DNA of 64,000 nucleotides from Pseudomonas sp. 2FG (GTDB lineage: Bacteria; Pseudomonadota; Gammaproteobacteria; Pseudomonadales; Pseudomonadaceae): contig NZ_SCMP01000003.1 of assembly GCF_005502935.1 (NCBI RefSeq), positions 275,286 through 339,285 on the forward strand. The letters run 5' to 3'. Shown here in pieces: positions 38,862-47,864 of this stretch (position 1 is its first letter; each line of letters opens with the position of its first letter). Below the pieces are notes generated by a model, which was not told the DNA's origin, made no database searches, and saw nothing but the letters and a program-made list of their open reading frames with translations. The translations under genes and the position numbers were made by a program.

Positions 38862-40877
38862 TCACACCTGCAGCAGGCGCTCGCGCAGCTTCTGGATCTC
38901 GTCGCGCATTTGCGCGGCGGCCTCGAACTCCAAGTCGCGCGCCAACTGATACATCTTTTCCTCCAACTGGCGAATGCGCTTGGTGATTTCACTCGGCGAG
39001 CGCAGTTCGTTTTCGTAGCGGGCGCCCTCTTCCGCCGCCTTCGCCATGCCCTTGCGCTTGGTGCTGCGCGAGCCGGGGACATGGGCACCTTCGAGGATGT
39101 CCTGAACGTCCTTCTTGACCCCTCTGGGCGTGATGCCGTGCAACTCGTTATGGGCAATTTGTTTGTTGCGCCGCCGCTCGGTCTCGCCCATCGCCCGCTC
39201 CATCGAGCCGGTGAGGCGATCGGCATAGAGAATCGCCCGACCGTTGAGGTTACGTGCGGCACGACCGATGGTCTGGATCAGCGAACGCTCGGAACGGAGG
39301 AAACCTTCCTTGTCCGCATCGAGGATCGCCACCAGCGACACCTCGGGCATATCCAGGCCCTCGCGCAACAAGTTGATGCCCACCAGCACGTCGAAGGCAC
39401 CGATGCGCAGGTCGCGGATGATCTCCACGCGCTCGACGGTATCGATATCCGAATGCAGGTAGCGCACGCGCACACCGTGGTCGGCCAGGTAGTCGGTCAG
39501 ATCCTCGGCCATGCGCTTGGTCAGCGTGGTGACCAACACCCGCTCCTCTAGCGCGACGCGCTTTTTGATCTCCGACAGCAGGTCATCCACCTGGGTGGTG
39601 GCTGGGCGCACTTCGATCTGTGGATCGACCAGGCCGGTTGGCCGCACCACTTGCTCGATCACCCGGCCGGCATGCTCGGCCTCATAGTTGCCCGGCGTCG
39701 CGGAAACAAAGATGGTTTGCGGGCTGATCGCCTCCCACTCATCGAAGCGCATCGGCCGGTTGTCCAGCGCCGAAGGCAGGCGGAAGCCGTACTCGACCAG
39801 CGTTTCCTTGCGCGAACGATCGCCTTTGTACATGGCACCGACCTGCGGCACGCTGACGTGGGATTCGTCGATCACCAGTAGCGCGTTGGCCGGCAAATAG
39901 TCATACAGGGTCGGCGGCGCCTCGCCCGAACCTCGGCCGGAGAGGTAGCGCGAGTAGTTTTCGATGCCGTTGCAGTAACCCAGCTCGAGGATCATCTCCA
40001 GATCGAAACGGGTACGCTGCTCCAAACGCTGCGCCTCCACCAGCTTGTTGGTACTGCGCAGGTATTCCAGACGCTCCTTCAACTCCACCTTGATGTTTTC
40101 CACCGCCTCCAGCAGCTTCTCCCGCGGGGTCACGTAGTGGCTCTTGGGATAGAGGGTGTAGCGCGGTAGTTTGCGTAGCACCTCGCCGGTCAAGGGGTCG
40201 AAGGCGGCGATGTTCTCCACCTCCTCGTCGAACAGCTCGATGCGGATGGCTTCCAGATCCGATTCGGCGGGGAACACATCGATCACATCGCCGCGCACGC
40301 GAAAAGTCGCGCGGGCGAAGTCCATGTCATTGCGGCTGTACTGCAGATCGGCCAAACGCCGCAGCAACGCGCGCTGATCCATTTTGTCGCCGCGGTCGAT
40401 ATGCAGCACCATCTTCAGGTACGACTCGGGATCGCCCAAACCGTAGATGCACGACACCGTGGTGACGATGATCGAGTCCGGCCGCTCCAGCAGCGCCTTG
40501 GTCGCCGACAGGCGCATCTGTTCGATATGGTCGTTGATCGAGGCGTCCTTCTCGATAAAGGTATCGGAGGACGGCACGTAGGCTTCCGGCTGGTAGTAGT
40601 CGTAATAGGAAACGAAGTACTCCACCGAGTTATTCGGGAAGAAGCTCTTGAACTCGCCATAGAGCTGCGCCGCCAGGGTTTTATTCGGCGCCAGCACCAG
40701 AGTCGGGCGCTGCACCTGAGCGATCACATTGGCGATGCTGAAGGTCTTGCCGGAACCGGTCACCCCCAGCAAGGTCTGGTGCGAAAGCCCGGCTTCCAGG
40801 CCTTCCACCATCTGTCGAATAGCCTCGGGCTGATCACCGGCCGGCTGAAACCGGGTCACGAGTTGAAACTGCGACAT
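38862..40877 (-). CDS. uvrB: Excinuclease ABC subunit UvrB
   Basis: Damage-recognition helicase of nucleotide excision repair. 671 residues, standard length. Walker A is in [18 protein letters not shown] (Lys44), the DNA-inserting beta-hairpin around [20 protein letters not shown], motif VVDESHV-like [20 protein letters not shown], helicase motifs V and VI ([20 protein letters not shown] and [20 protein letters not shown]), and the C-terminal UVR domain ([20 protein letters not shown]). I found no convincing LexA box in the 187 bases between it and the divergent aminotransferase gene. Confidence 0.96.
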   Translation of the reverse strand: MSQFQLVTRFQPAGDQPEAIRQMVEGLEAGLSHQTLLGVTGSGKTFSIANVIAQVQRPTLVLAPNKTLAAQLYGEFKSFFPNNSVEYFVSYYDYYQPEAYVPSSDTFIEKDASINDHIEQMRLSATKALLERPDSIIVTTVSCIYGLGDPESYLKMVLHIDRGDKMDQRALLRRLADLQYSRNDMDFARATFRVRGDVIDVFPAESDLEAIRIELFDEEVENIAAFDPLTGEVLRKLPRYTLYPKSHYVTPREKLLEAVENIKVELKERLEYLRSTNKLVEAQRLEQRTRFDLEMILELGYCNGIENYSRYLSGRGSGEAPPTLYDYLPANALLVIDESHVSVPQVGAMYKGDRSRKETLVEYGFRLPSALDNRPMRFDEWEAISPQTIFVSATPGNYEAEHAGRVIEQVVRPTGLVDPQIEVRPATTQVDDLLSEIKKRVALEERVLVTTLTKRMAEDLTDYLADHGVRVRYLHSDIDTVERVEIIRDLRIGAFDVLVGINLLREGLDMPEVSLVAILDADKEGFLRSERSLIQTIGRAARNLNGRAILYADRLTGSMERAMGETERRRNKQIAHNELHGITPRGVKKDVQDILEGAHVPGSRSTKRKGMAKAAEEGARYENELRSPSEITKRIRQLEEKMYQLARDLEFEAAAQMRDEIQKLRERLLQV

Positions 40878-40967
40878 AACCTACCTCGACAAATGGTTGT
40901 GACGCGGCCGTAGAGCCTGCGTCAAACCTGGCGAAAAGCGTGCGTGCGATATCGCCGCACACAACCT

Positions 40968-40987
40968 TGGCCGCTATAATAGCGGCC
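40968..40987. promoter_or_regulatory. Palindrome containing a TATAAT box between uvrB and the aminotransferase gene
   Basis: GGCCGCTATAATAGCGGCC is a perfect inverted repeat (GGCCGCTAT/ATAGCGGCC with a one-base centre) around a consensus -10 box TATAAT at 40975-40980 for the rightward gene. No good -35 box is visible 16-18 bases upstream, so an activator or extended element may be involved. Confidence 0.45.
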
Positions 40988-41064
40988 CACTTGCGCAACC
41001 CCCTAGCATCAGTCGTAGCGGGGTGTTGCTTGGCTTCCCACCCTCCTCTTCGAGCTGCCGCATC

Positions 41065-42261
41065 ATGAGTTTGTTCTCTGCCGTCGAAATGGCTCCGCGC
41101 GACCCCATCCTGGGCCTAAACGAAGCGTTCAACGCCGACACTCGCACCACCAAGGTCAACCTGGGCGTAGGTGTCTATTACGACGAGCAAGGCCGTCTGC
41201 CGCTGCTGCGCGCCGTGGAAGCAGCGGAGAAGGCCCGCCAAGCCGCTCACGCCCCGCGCGGCTACCTACCGATCGAGGGCATTGCCGCCTACGACCAGGC
41301 GGTGCAGAAGCTGTTGCTTGGTGCCGAGAGTCCGTTGCTGGCCGCCGGCAGGGTGATCACCACTCAGGCCGTGGGCGGCACCGGCGCACTGAAAAGCGGC
41401 GCCGACTTCCTCAAACGCCTGCTCCCGGACGCAGTCGTCGCCATCAGCGACCCGAGCTGGGAAAATCACCGCGCGCTGTTCGAGGCCGCCGGCTTCCCCG
41501 TGCAAAATTATCGCTACTACGACGCCAGCAGCCACGGCGTCAACCGTGCGGGCCTGCTGGAAGACCTGCAAGCCCTGCCGCCACGCTCGATCGTGGTGTT
41601 ACACGCCTGCTGCCACAACCCGACCGGTGTCGACCTCAGCCTGGACGACTGGAAACAGGTCCTCGAAGTGCTGCGCGAACGTGAGCATGTTCCCTTCCTC
41701 GATATCGCCTACCAAGGCTTTGGCGATGGTATCGAGGAAGACGCCGCCGCCGTGCGCCTGTTTGCCGAATCTGGGCTGTGCTTCTTCGTCTCCAGCTCCT
41801 TCTCCAAATCCTTCTCGCTGTATGGCGAGCGAGTTGGCGCGCTGTCCATCGTCACCGAGTCGAAAGAACAAGCGGCTAAGGTGCTCTCGCAGGTCAAACG
41901 GGTGATCCGCACCAACTACTCCAACCCGCCGACCCATGGTGCCACCGTGGTCGCCGCAGTCCTGAACAGCCCCGAACTGCGCGCCCTCTGGGAAGAGGAA
42001 CTGGGCGAAATGCGTACGCGCATTCGTGCCATGCGGATGGCCCTGGTCGAACAACTGGCCGCGCAAGGCGCCAAACGCGACTTCAGCTTCGTCGCCCGCC
42101 AATGCGGCATGTTCTCCTACTCAGGCCTGACCGCCGAGCAAGTCGAGCGCCTGAAGAACGAGTTCGGCATCTACGCCGTGAGCACCGGCCGCATCTGCGT
42201 TGCCGCGCTGAACAACAGCAACCTGAATGCCGTCACCAGCGCCATCGCCAAGGTACTCTGA
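41065..42261 (+). CDS. Aromatic/aspartate aminotransferase (class I, AspC/TyrB type)
   Basis: PLP enzyme of the AspC/TyrB type, which transaminates aspartate and aromatic amino acids with 2-oxoglutarate. 398 residues from the ATG at 41065 (MSLFSAVEMAPRDPILGLNE), the common TyrB-type start. Signatures: TRTTKVNLGVGVYYDEQGRL, VLHACCHNPTGVDLSLDDW, ISLDIAYQGF-like FLDIAYQGFGDGIEEDA, and the PLP lysine in SSSFSKSFSLYGERVGALSI near residue 248. The C-terminal arginine region is in YAVSTGRICVAALNNSNL. Whether the main substrate is aspartate or tyrosine cannot be decided here. A tRNA-Asn gene follows. Confidence 0.93.
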   Translation: MSLFSAVEMAPRDPILGLNEAFNADTRTTKVNLGVGVYYDEQGRLPLLRAVEAAEKARQAAHAPRGYLPIEGIAAYDQAVQKLLLGAESPLLAAGRVITTQAVGGTGALKSGADFLKRLLPDAVVAISDPSWENHRALFEAAGFPVQNYRYYDASSHGVNRAGLLEDLQALPPRSIVVLHACCHNPTGVDLSLDDWKQVLEVLREREHVPFLDIAYQGFGDGIEEDAAAVRLFAESGLCFFVSSSFSKSFSLYGERVGALSIVTESKEQAAKVLSQVKRVIRTNYSNPPTHGATVVAAVLNSPELRALWEEELGEMRTRIRAMRMALVEQLAAQGAKRDFSFVARQCGMFSYSGLTAEQVERLKNEFGIYAVSTGRICVAALNNSNLNAVTSAIAKVL

Positions 42262-42288
42262 AACAGCTGAAGGGAAGCTGGCGAAAGC

Positions 42289-42316
42289 TTGACTTCCCCT
42301 TCTTAATCAGTAGGAT
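42289..42316 (+). promoter_or_regulatory. Candidate promoter of tRNA-Asn
   Basis: TTGACT at 42289-42294, a 16-base spacer, and TAGGAT at 42311-42316, about 12 bases before the tRNA 5' end. Confidence 0.6.
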
Positions 42317-42328
42317 ACGCACCGTTGT

Positions 42329-42404
<76 letters not shown>

Positions 42405-42410
42405 AATTCA

Positions 42411-42437
42411 AAACCCAGCCAATGGCTGGGTTTTTTT
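42411..42437 (+). terminator. Rho-independent terminator after tRNA-Asn
   Basis: AAACCCAGCC AAT GGCTGGG followed by seven T. Classic short stem with T-run, seven bases after the tRNA CCA end. Confidence 0.88.
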
Positions 42438-42452
42438 ATTCCTTCAGGGAAA

Positions 42453-42480
42453 CTAAAAGACCGGTCAATGACCGGCCTTA
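42453..42480 (-). terminator. Rho-independent terminator after the ComEA-like gene
   Basis: On the leftward strand GCCGGTCA/TGACCGGT with a minimal loop, then CTTTTAGTTT. It lies 34 bases past the stop of the ComEA-like gene, back to back with the tRNA terminator. Confidence 0.65.
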
Positions 42481-42513
42481 GTTACTGCACATCGAGTTAC
42501 TGCCCCTCGCGAC

Positions 42514-42846
42514 TTAGTTGAGGTTCAACTTGTCGCGATTTTTCTCCAGCGTCGCCGCACCAATCCCCTTCACCTCCAGCAACTCATCCACCGAAGCAAA
42601 TGGGCCGTTAGTTTCGCGATGAGCAATGATGGCCTGCGCCTTAACCTCACCAATACCAATCAACTCACGCTCCAGCGTGGCCGCATCGGCAGTATTGAGA
42701 TTAACCTTACCGACCTCGGCCACTTTAGAAGCCTGAGTGACAGCCGGCTTAGCCGAGTCAACCTTAGGTGGCTCTGCTGCAAAAGCGCTAACAGAAAGGC
42801 TGGTGAGCACAGCAAACAAGAGGGAAGAGACTTGTCCTTTAAGCAT
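42514..42846 (-). CDS. ComEA-like helix-hairpin-helix protein, exported
   Basis: A 110-residue protein with a signal peptide (LLFAVLTSLSVSAFA, cleavage near AFA-AE) and a C-terminal ComEA-type double helix-hairpin-helix DNA-binding domain: VNLNTADAATLERELIGIGE, VKAQAIIAHRETNGPFASVD, ELLEVKGIGAATLEKNRDKL. ComEA proteins bind incoming DNA in the periplasm during natural transformation, though these short proteins also occur in strains not known to be competent. It has the same position as the ComEA-like gene at the P. aeruginosa O-antigen locus. The role here is inferred. Confidence 0.9.
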   Translation of the reverse strand: MLKGQVSSLLFAVLTSLSVSAFAAEPPKVDSAKPAVTQASKVAEVGKVNLNTADAATLERELIGIGEVKAQAIIAHRETNGPFASVDELLEVKGIGAATLEKNRDKLNLN

Positions 42847-43223
42847 GATGAAGCTCCATTTATTTAGAGGTTAACGCGGTACTTCCTTGAGCCGCGCCCA
42901 TCAACTTAGCTCCTGCCTAGCGCTTGTCAAATCCCCGCCTGACTATGGCCCCACTCGGCGCTGCTGATGAATCAATGGACTTGCACCTCTAGACCCAGGA
43001 CGACCTCAGCCCCCTCGGCACGAGCTCTTTGAGTTAGGCATTTTCGCTGTCTGCAAGAACCTTAGCGGCGGCGGGCCTGCTCCTACAGTATTCGTGCAGC
43101 ACCCACCTGACCACCGGGGGCCACTGAGCTGAGCCTGGTAAATAATCAGGTAAACCTTACGATCCGCGCAGAGAAGATAAGCCCGTACAAGAGCGCGTGA
43201 ATAATACTGCTGTGCAGGCGGAA
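42847..43223. other. Intergenic region between the ComEA-like gene and rmlD, no gene seen
   Basis: About 377 bases without a coding signal. The base composition is lower in G+C than the flanking genes. A short segment near 43073-43092 (gcgggcctgctcctaca) resembles the Pseudomonas REP core in a degraded form. It marks the end of the rml operon; I saw no clear terminator. Confidence 0.45.
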
Positions 43224-44099
43224 CTAAGCTAACTCACGCAAAACTGTGGCCAGCTCGACTCTCCAGTCAGCCTGAGCAATGCGATATACATTTTTTAGCT
43301 TATTGCAATCGAGCACCGACCACGCAGGTCGTTTGGCAGGCGTCAGATAGTCTGCCGTGGCAATGGCCCGCACATGCGGCAGACGCTCCAGCAGCTCTAG
43401 CTCTTGCGCCTGGCGGAAAATCTCCAGGGCGAACTCATGCCAGGTACAAGCCGGCGTACCGCTGAAATGGTAGGTGCCCCATTGCAACGCGCCGCGGTCA
43501 CGGTACTGACTGGCCAGACTCCAGAGGACCGAAGCAATGCTGGCAGCCGAAGTCGGGCAGCCATGCTGATCGGCCACCACGCCCAGTTCTTCGCGCTCGA
43601 GCCCGAGGCGCAGCATGGTTTTGACGAAGTTGTTACCATGCGCACCGAACACCCAGCTGGTACGCAAGATGATGTGCCGACTGCAGTTGGCTGTCAGCAC
43701 CACTTCGCCGCCCAGCTTGCTGGCTCCGTACACACCAGTAGGCCCGGTCGGGTCGGTTTCCCGATACGGCTCGCGGGCGTCACCGGCGAACACGTAGTCG
43801 GTGGAAATATGCAGCAGCGCAATGCCCAGTCGCTCGGCGGCAATCGCTAGGTGAGCCACACCGTCACGGTTCACCGCCCAGGAGCGCTCCTGTTCGCTCT
43901 CGGCCTTATCCACAGCGGTGTAGGCTGCCGCATTGATGATTAGCTGTGGCTGCACCTCATCGACGACGGCAGCCACTTGCGCGGCATCGGCAATATCCAG
44001 CTCGGTCGAGCCCATGCCCACGGTATCGAAGCCTTCGGGTGCTAGGCGAAGCAACTCATGGCCAACCTGGCCACGGGCACCGGTAATCAGTACACGCAT
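43224..44099 (-). CDS. rmlD: dTDP-4-dehydrorhamnose reductase RmlD
   Basis: Last step of dTDP-L-rhamnose synthesis: NADPH reduction of dTDP-4-keto-L-rhamnose. 291 residues, an extended SDR with the Rossmann motif RVLITGARGQVGHELLRLAP, INAAAYTAVDKAESEQERSW, YVFAGDAREPYRETDPTGP, the YxxxK site in GVYGASKLGGEVVL, and RTSWVFGAHGNNFVKTMLRL. It is the last gene of an rmlB-rmlA-rmlC-rmlD operon and starts two bases from the rmlC stop. In the P. aeruginosa operon the order is rmlB-D-A-C, so the order differs here. Confidence 0.95.
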   Translation of the reverse strand: MRVLITGARGQVGHELLRLAPEGFDTVGMGSTELDIADAAQVAAVVDEVQPQLIINAAAYTAVDKAESEQERSWAVNRDGVAHLAIAAERLGIALLHISTDYVFAGDAREPYRETDPTGPTGVYGASKLGGEVVLTANCSRHIILRTSWVFGAHGNNFVKTMLRLGLEREELGVVADQHGCPTSAASIASVLWSLASQYRDRGALQWGTYHFSGTPACTWHEFALEIFRQAQELELLERLPHVRAIATADYLTPAKRPAWSVLDCNKLKNVYRIAQADWRVELATVLRELA

Positions 44100-44101
44100 G
44101 T

Positions 44102-44644
44102 TCAGTCCTTTTTGCCCAGTAGCTGGCGTAAGGTTGGGTTACGCTGATCCTTAGTCGACAGCTGCGGCGCCTCCACCGGCCACGGGATGTTGACATCCTG
44201 GTCGTTCCACATCAGTCCGCCTTCATCCTCGGCAAAGTACAGGTCGGTGCACTTGTACTGGAAGTCAGCAACCTCGCTGAGCACGCAGAATCCATGGGCA
44301 TAGCCCGGCGGCACCCAGAGTTGGCGATGGTTCTCGTCGCTCAGCTCGACGCCGACGAACTGGCCGCAGGTCGGCGACTCGGGATTAATGTCCACCGCCA
44401 CGTCATACACCGCGCCACGGCTGACGCTGACCAGCTTGCCCTGTGGCCGGGTGCGCTGAAAATGCAGCCCACGCAGCACGCCACGTTGCGAGCGCGAGTG
44501 GTTGTCCTGCACGAACGGCAAATCGATCCCCGCCTCGCGATAACGCTCGACCTGGAAAGACTCAAGGAAAAACCCACGATGATCGCCAAACACCTTCGGC
44601 TCGATGATCAATACGCCCGGCAGTGCTGTCTCGATTACCTTCAT
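44102..44644 (-). CDS. rmlC: dTDP-4-dehydrorhamnose 3,5-epimerase RmlC
   Basis: Epimerises dTDP-4-keto-6-deoxyglucose at C3 and C5. The product is 180 residues from the ATG at 44644 ([20 protein letters not shown]); the open frame to 44773 runs into rmlA and its extra sequence is not RmlC-like. Signatures: [40 protein letters not shown] with the catalytic histidine, [18 protein letters not shown] and [19 protein letters not shown]. It overlaps rmlA by four bases (ATGA). Confidence 0.95.
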   Translation of the reverse strand: MKVIETALPGVLIIEPKVFGDHRGFFLESFQVERYREAGIDLPFVQDNHSRSQRGVLRGLHFQRTRPQGKLVSVSRGAVYDVAVDINPESPTCGQFVGVELSDENHRQLWVPPGYAHGFCVLSEVADFQYKCTDLYFAEDEGGLMWNDQDVNIPWPVEAPQLSTKDQRNPTLRQLLGKKD

Positions 44645-45519
44645 CGCACAACCGCCTGGCTCAGCAGGCGCATCAAATATTGGCCGTACCCCGTCTTGCT
44701 CAGCGCCTCCGCCTGGCCTGCCAACTGCTCTGCAGACAACCAACCCTGGTGGTAGGCGATCTCTTCCAAGCAAGCCACTTTCAGCCCCTGGCGGGTCTCG
44801 ATGGTCTGCACGTAATGGCTGGCCTCCATCAGGGAGTCGTGAGTACCGGTATCCAGCCAGGCGAAACCACGGCCCAGCAGGCTCACATGCAAATCGCCGC
44901 GTTGCAGGTAGGCATTGTTCACATCGGTGATTTCCAGCTCGCCACGGGCAGAAGGTTTCACCTGCTTAGCAATCTCCACCACCGAGTTGTCATAGAAATA
45001 CAGTCCGGTCACCGCATAGTTAGACTTTGGCGCCTTGGGCTTCTCCTCGATGGAGATCGCCTTGCCGGCCGCATCGAACTCCACCACACCGAAGCGCTCC
45101 GGGTCATTGACGTGATAACCGAACACCGTAGCCCCACGCTCCCGTTGCGCCGCCTCGCGCAGCATGGCGCTGAAGCCATAACCGTAGAAAATGTTGTCGC
45201 CGAGGATCAGGCAGACTCTGCTGTCGCCAATGAACTCCTCGCCAATCAAAAAGGCCTGAGCCAGCCCATCTGGAGACGGCTGCTCGGCATAGCTCAGCTC
45301 AATACCGAAGTCGGAGCCATCCCCCAGCAGCTTGCGGAAGTTGGGCAGATCTTCCGGGGTGGAGATGATCAACACCTCACGAATGCCAGCCAGCATCAGC
45401 ACCGATAGCGGGTAATAGATCATTGGTTTGTCGTAGATCGGCAGCAGTTGCTTGGACACGCCACGGGTGATCGGATGCAGGCGGGTGCCGGAGCCGCCGG
45501 CGAGGATAATACCTTTCAT
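44641..45519 (-). CDS. rmlA: Glucose-1-phosphate thymidylyltransferase RmlA
   Basis: First step of dTDP-L-rhamnose synthesis, joining glucose-1-phosphate and dTTP. 292 residues from the ATG at 45519 ([20 protein letters not shown]); frame extension to 45576 is inside rmlB. Signatures: nucleotide loop [29 protein letters not shown], the metal/substrate residues in [37 protein letters not shown] and [20 protein letters not shown]. It overlaps both rmlB (45516-45519) and rmlC by four bases. Confidence 0.96.
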   Translation of the reverse strand: MKGIILAGGSGTRLHPITRGVSKQLLPIYDKPMIYYPLSVLMLAGIREVLIISTPEDLPNFRKLLGDGSDFGIELSYAEQPSPDGLAQAFLIGEEFIGDSRVCLILGDNIFYGYGFSAMLREAAQRERGATVFGYHVNDPERFGVVEFDAAGKAISIEEKPKAPKSNYAVTGLYFYDNSVVEIAKQVKPSARGELEITDVNNAYLQRGDLHVSLLGRGFAWLDTGTHDSLMEASHYVQTIETRQGLKVACLEEIAYHQGWLSAEQLAGQAEALSKTGYGQYLMRLLSQAVVR

Positions 45520-46592
45520 ACTTGTTCTCCCAAACGTCCCAGACGGTAATCGCCACTCAACACACGCTGCCACCACTCGCGGTTATCCAGATACCACTGC
45601 ACGGTCTTGCGGATACCACTCTCGAAGGTTTCCTGCGGTTTCCATCCCAGCTCACGCTCGATCTTGCTCGCATCGATGGCGTAACGCCGATCATGCCCCG
45701 GCCTATCCTGCACAAAGGTAATGAGCTCTTTGTAGGAGCGGGTTTGCCCACGATCACCCTCTGCAGTCACGGGCACGAACTCATCCAACAGCTCACAGAT
45801 GATCTCCACCACCTCGAGATTGCGCTTCTCGTTATGCCCGCCGATGTTGTAGGTCTCCCCTACTTTGCCTTTGGTCACGACCTCAACCAGCGCCCGGGCA
45901 TGATCCTCGACAAAGAGCCAGTCGCGAATCTGCGAACCATCGCCATACACCGGCAACGGCTTGCCATGAACGGCATTGAGGATCATGTGGGGGATCAGCT
46001 TTTCCGGAAAATGGAACGGCCCATAGTTGTTCGAGCAGTTGGTCACCAACACCGGCAAGCCATAGGTACGCTGCCAGGCGCGGACCAGATGATCCGAACC
46101 GGCCTTGGAGGCGGAATACGGAGAGCTGGGTGCATAGGGCGTGGTTTCGGTGAATAGATCATCCGTACCGTCCAGGTCACCATACACCTCGTCGGTGGAA
46201 ATATGGTGGAAGCGGAACGAGCCCTTCTCGTCTGCCAGCAAGGCATTCCAGTAACGACGAACCGCTTCGAGCAAGCTGTAGGTACCGACGATATTGGTCT
46301 GGATAAAATCAGCCGGCCCGTCGATGGATCGGTCCACATGGGACTCGGCCGCCAAGTGCATCACTGCGGTGGGTTTGAACGCGGCAAACACTGCATCCAG
46401 CGCAGCCCCGTCGCAGATATCCACCAGATGGAAACGGTAACGTGGCGAGTCGGATACTGAAACCAGCGATTCGAGATTACCGGCATAGGTGAGCTTGTCG
46501 AGGTTGGCGACCTCATATTGGGTGTTCTGGATCAGGTGGCGAACCACAGCAGAGCCGATAAAGCCGGCGCCGCCGGTCACGAGAATTCGCAT
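45516..46592 (-). CDS. rmlB: dTDP-glucose 4,6-dehydratase RmlB
   Basis: Second step of the pathway, an NAD-dependent extended SDR. 358 residues: [40 protein letters not shown], the active-site [20 protein letters not shown] and [20 protein letters not shown] (Tyr159/Lys163 area), [20 protein letters not shown] and [20 protein letters not shown]. Within it, bases 45731-45753 closely resemble a Pseudomonas REP core and encode part of a charged stretch (EGDRGQTRS) just before YKELITFV; some other RmlB proteins are shorter here. First gene of the rml operon. Confidence 0.95.
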   Translation of the reverse strand: MRILVTGGAGFIGSAVVRHLIQNTQYEVANLDKLTYAGNLESLVSVSDSPRYRFHLVDICDGAALDAVFAAFKPTAVMHLAAESHVDRSIDGPADFIQTNIVGTYSLLEAVRRYWNALLADEKGSFRFHHISTDEVYGDLDGTDDLFTETTPYAPSSPYSASKAGSDHLVRAWQRTYGLPVLVTNCSNNYGPFHFPEKLIPHMILNAVHGKPLPVYGDGSQIRDWLFVEDHARALVEVVTKGKVGETYNIGGHNEKRNLEVVEIICELLDEFVPVTAEGDRGQTRSYKELITFVQDRPGHDRRYAIDASKIERELGWKPQETFESGIRKTVQWYLDNREWWQRVLSGDYRLGRLGEQV

Positions 46593-46677
46593 TAATTTGT
46601 CCCCTTATGATCTTTATCCCAAAAACTCTTATGCATGCTTGGCTTCTTAAGCCTTAATGGGAAGGTGCCGCCCAAAA

Positions 46678-47095
46678 AAGCTCCTCACTGAATCCCGTGG
46701 AGGTCGCAAAAAAGAACGGCAATTTGAGTGAAGATGTTTGTGCGACCAAACCTCTAAACCCAAACCGCCGTTCTGATGCCAAATGCCACTGTTTTCCTTC
46801 CATTCCGGGAGGGTTTTCTGTCGTTTCTGTTGAGCCTGAGGCTGATTTTCTCAAAATCGAACTAATCGCCATCCAAAACTCATCCCGCTACGCAGTGGCT
46901 GCCAGCAGCCCTGCTCATTTGTTCATGAGTACTGTACGCGGCAAATCCGCGACCTGCCGATCCTCGGGCGCACGGTGCAATTGAGCGTTGCGCTCAGGCG
47001 CGTCGCCTGCAGAACCTGCGGCCAAAGGAAGGAGCTCGTCAGTTGGCTGGATCGCTATGCTCGCCTGACCCGACACTTGGCGGAAGCGGTGCTCA
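46678..47095 (+). mobile_element. Remnant of an ISL3-family insertion sequence
   Basis: The left limit is a guess: from about 46678 the DNA (gctcctcactgaatcccgtg) looks like an ISL3-type end followed by a short leader to the transposase start. The coding remains stop matching the family after about 47095, so the rest of the element, including the catalytic domain and right end, is deleted. No target duplication can be assigned. Confidence 0.5.
46776..47095 (+). pseudogene. ISL3-family transposase, N-terminal fragment with two frameshifts
   Basis: Three frames must be joined: ATG at 46776 gives MPNATVF, then a frame change near 46795 gives FPSIPGGFSVVSVEPEAD and FLKIELIAIQNSSRYAVAAS, and after a second change near 46938 RQIRDLPILGRTVQLSVALR and RVACRTCGQRKELVSWLDRY followed by ARLTRHLAEAV. 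Joined, this is the zinc-ribbon and helix-turn-helix N-terminus of ISL3/IS204-type transposases. The first CxxC pair of the ribbon is lost (SSRYAVAA where SSRCPVCG is usual). The DDE domain is missing. It is surely non-functional. The call comes from recognising the family pattern; a database search would confirm it. Confidence 0.75.
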
Positions 47096-47099
47096 GTGG

Positions 47100-47355
47100 C
47101 ACATCCGCTTGCCGACCCGGGCGGAGCTGTGTCTGCACTGGGATACCGTACGACTACTGCTAGACCAGCCATCAGTAAGGCGACAGAAGTGCAGCACCCC
47201 CGGCAATCGCCGAGGAAGGTTGAGAAGCCGCCAGCCCAAAGCAAACCAGCTGCCCGTTGCTGGCTTTTCAAACCTGGAACACGCAATTAATGCCACAAGC
47301 ATGAGGCACACGATCAACTCAATGGCAAGACTTTGAATTTTACGCTTGAGCAGCC
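47100..47355 (-). pseudogene. Possible degraded lapA (LapA/DUF1049 membrane protein)
   Basis: Between the ISL3 fragment and ihfB, the leftward strand can be read as LLKRKIQSLAIELIVCLMLV then, in other frames, FGLAASQPSSAIAGGAALL and VQTQLRRPGRQADVP-like text, with at least two frameshifts and stops. A hydrophobic start, an FG(L/W) x3 P motif, a second hydrophobic block and a basic tail are the layout of LapA-domain proteins (about 80-100 residues), which commonly follow ihfB. The match is by eye and weak; it could equally be unrelated DNA. Confidence 0.3.
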
Positions 47356-47427
47356 TGCGAACTCACAGGACATGTGTTTGCTCGGCCGTCGGCCTGGGGG
47401 ACTGCAAGCAGAACACACCCAATCGAG

Positions 47428-47712
47428 CTAATCATCTTCATTAACTCGGTCACGCAACTCTTTCCCAGGCTTGAAATGAGGCACGAACTTGCCATCCAAA
47501 CGCACCGACTGCCCCGTCTTCGGGTTGCGACCAACGCGAGGCGCACGGAAATGCAGGGAAAAGCTGCCAAAGCCGCGTATCTCTATGCGATCGCCCGTCG
47601 CCAAGGCCTGGGACATTTGTTCCAGCATGGTCTTGATCGCCAGCTCCACATCCTTGGATGAAAGGAGCCCCTGATGGGTGACGATTCGTTCGATCAACTC
47701 CGACTTGGTCAT
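47428..47712 (-). CDS. ihfB: Integration host factor subunit beta IhfB
   Basis: Beta subunit of the IHF heterodimer, which bends DNA in transcription, recombination and replication. 94 residues: [60 protein letters not shown] with the conserved DNA-intercalating proline in RNPKTG, and a tail [18 protein letters not shown]. It lies 152 bases after rpsA in the same direction, separated by a terminator, the conserved rpsA-ihfB order. Confidence 0.97.
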   Translation of the reverse strand: MTKSELIERIVTHQGLLSSKDVELAIKTMLEQMSQALATGDRIEIRGFGSFSLHFRAPRVGRNPKTGQSVRLDGKFVPHFKPGKELRDRVNEDD

Positions 47713-47820
47713 GGTTTTCCCTTCGTTTTCAAGCGGCTAGATCAGCTCTAAGAAGGTTTTAGCATGACCAAAGAGCTTTGAACAGCCCCCAAACCATCTC
47801 CAGGCCATTGATCTAAAAAC

Positions 47821-47849
47821 AAAAAAGGGCGACCGAAGTCGCCCTTTTT
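47821..47849 (-). terminator. Rho-independent terminator after rpsA
   Basis: GGGCGAC pairs with GTCGCCC around a CGAA loop, flanked by A and T runs. It ends rpsA 16 bases past its stop codon; partial read-through to ihfB is possible. Confidence 0.88.
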
Positions 47850-47864
47850 GGGATGGATCAGGGA

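Noticed and set aside
40878..41064. LexA (SOS) box before uvrB
   Set aside because: I looked for CTG-N10-CAG type sites in the divergent region and saw none with a good match; Pseudomonas uvrB is not always SOS-controlled.
42847..43223. A small gene between the ComEA-like gene and rmlD
   Set aside because: No open frame with a start, ribosome site and plausible composition was found on either strand.
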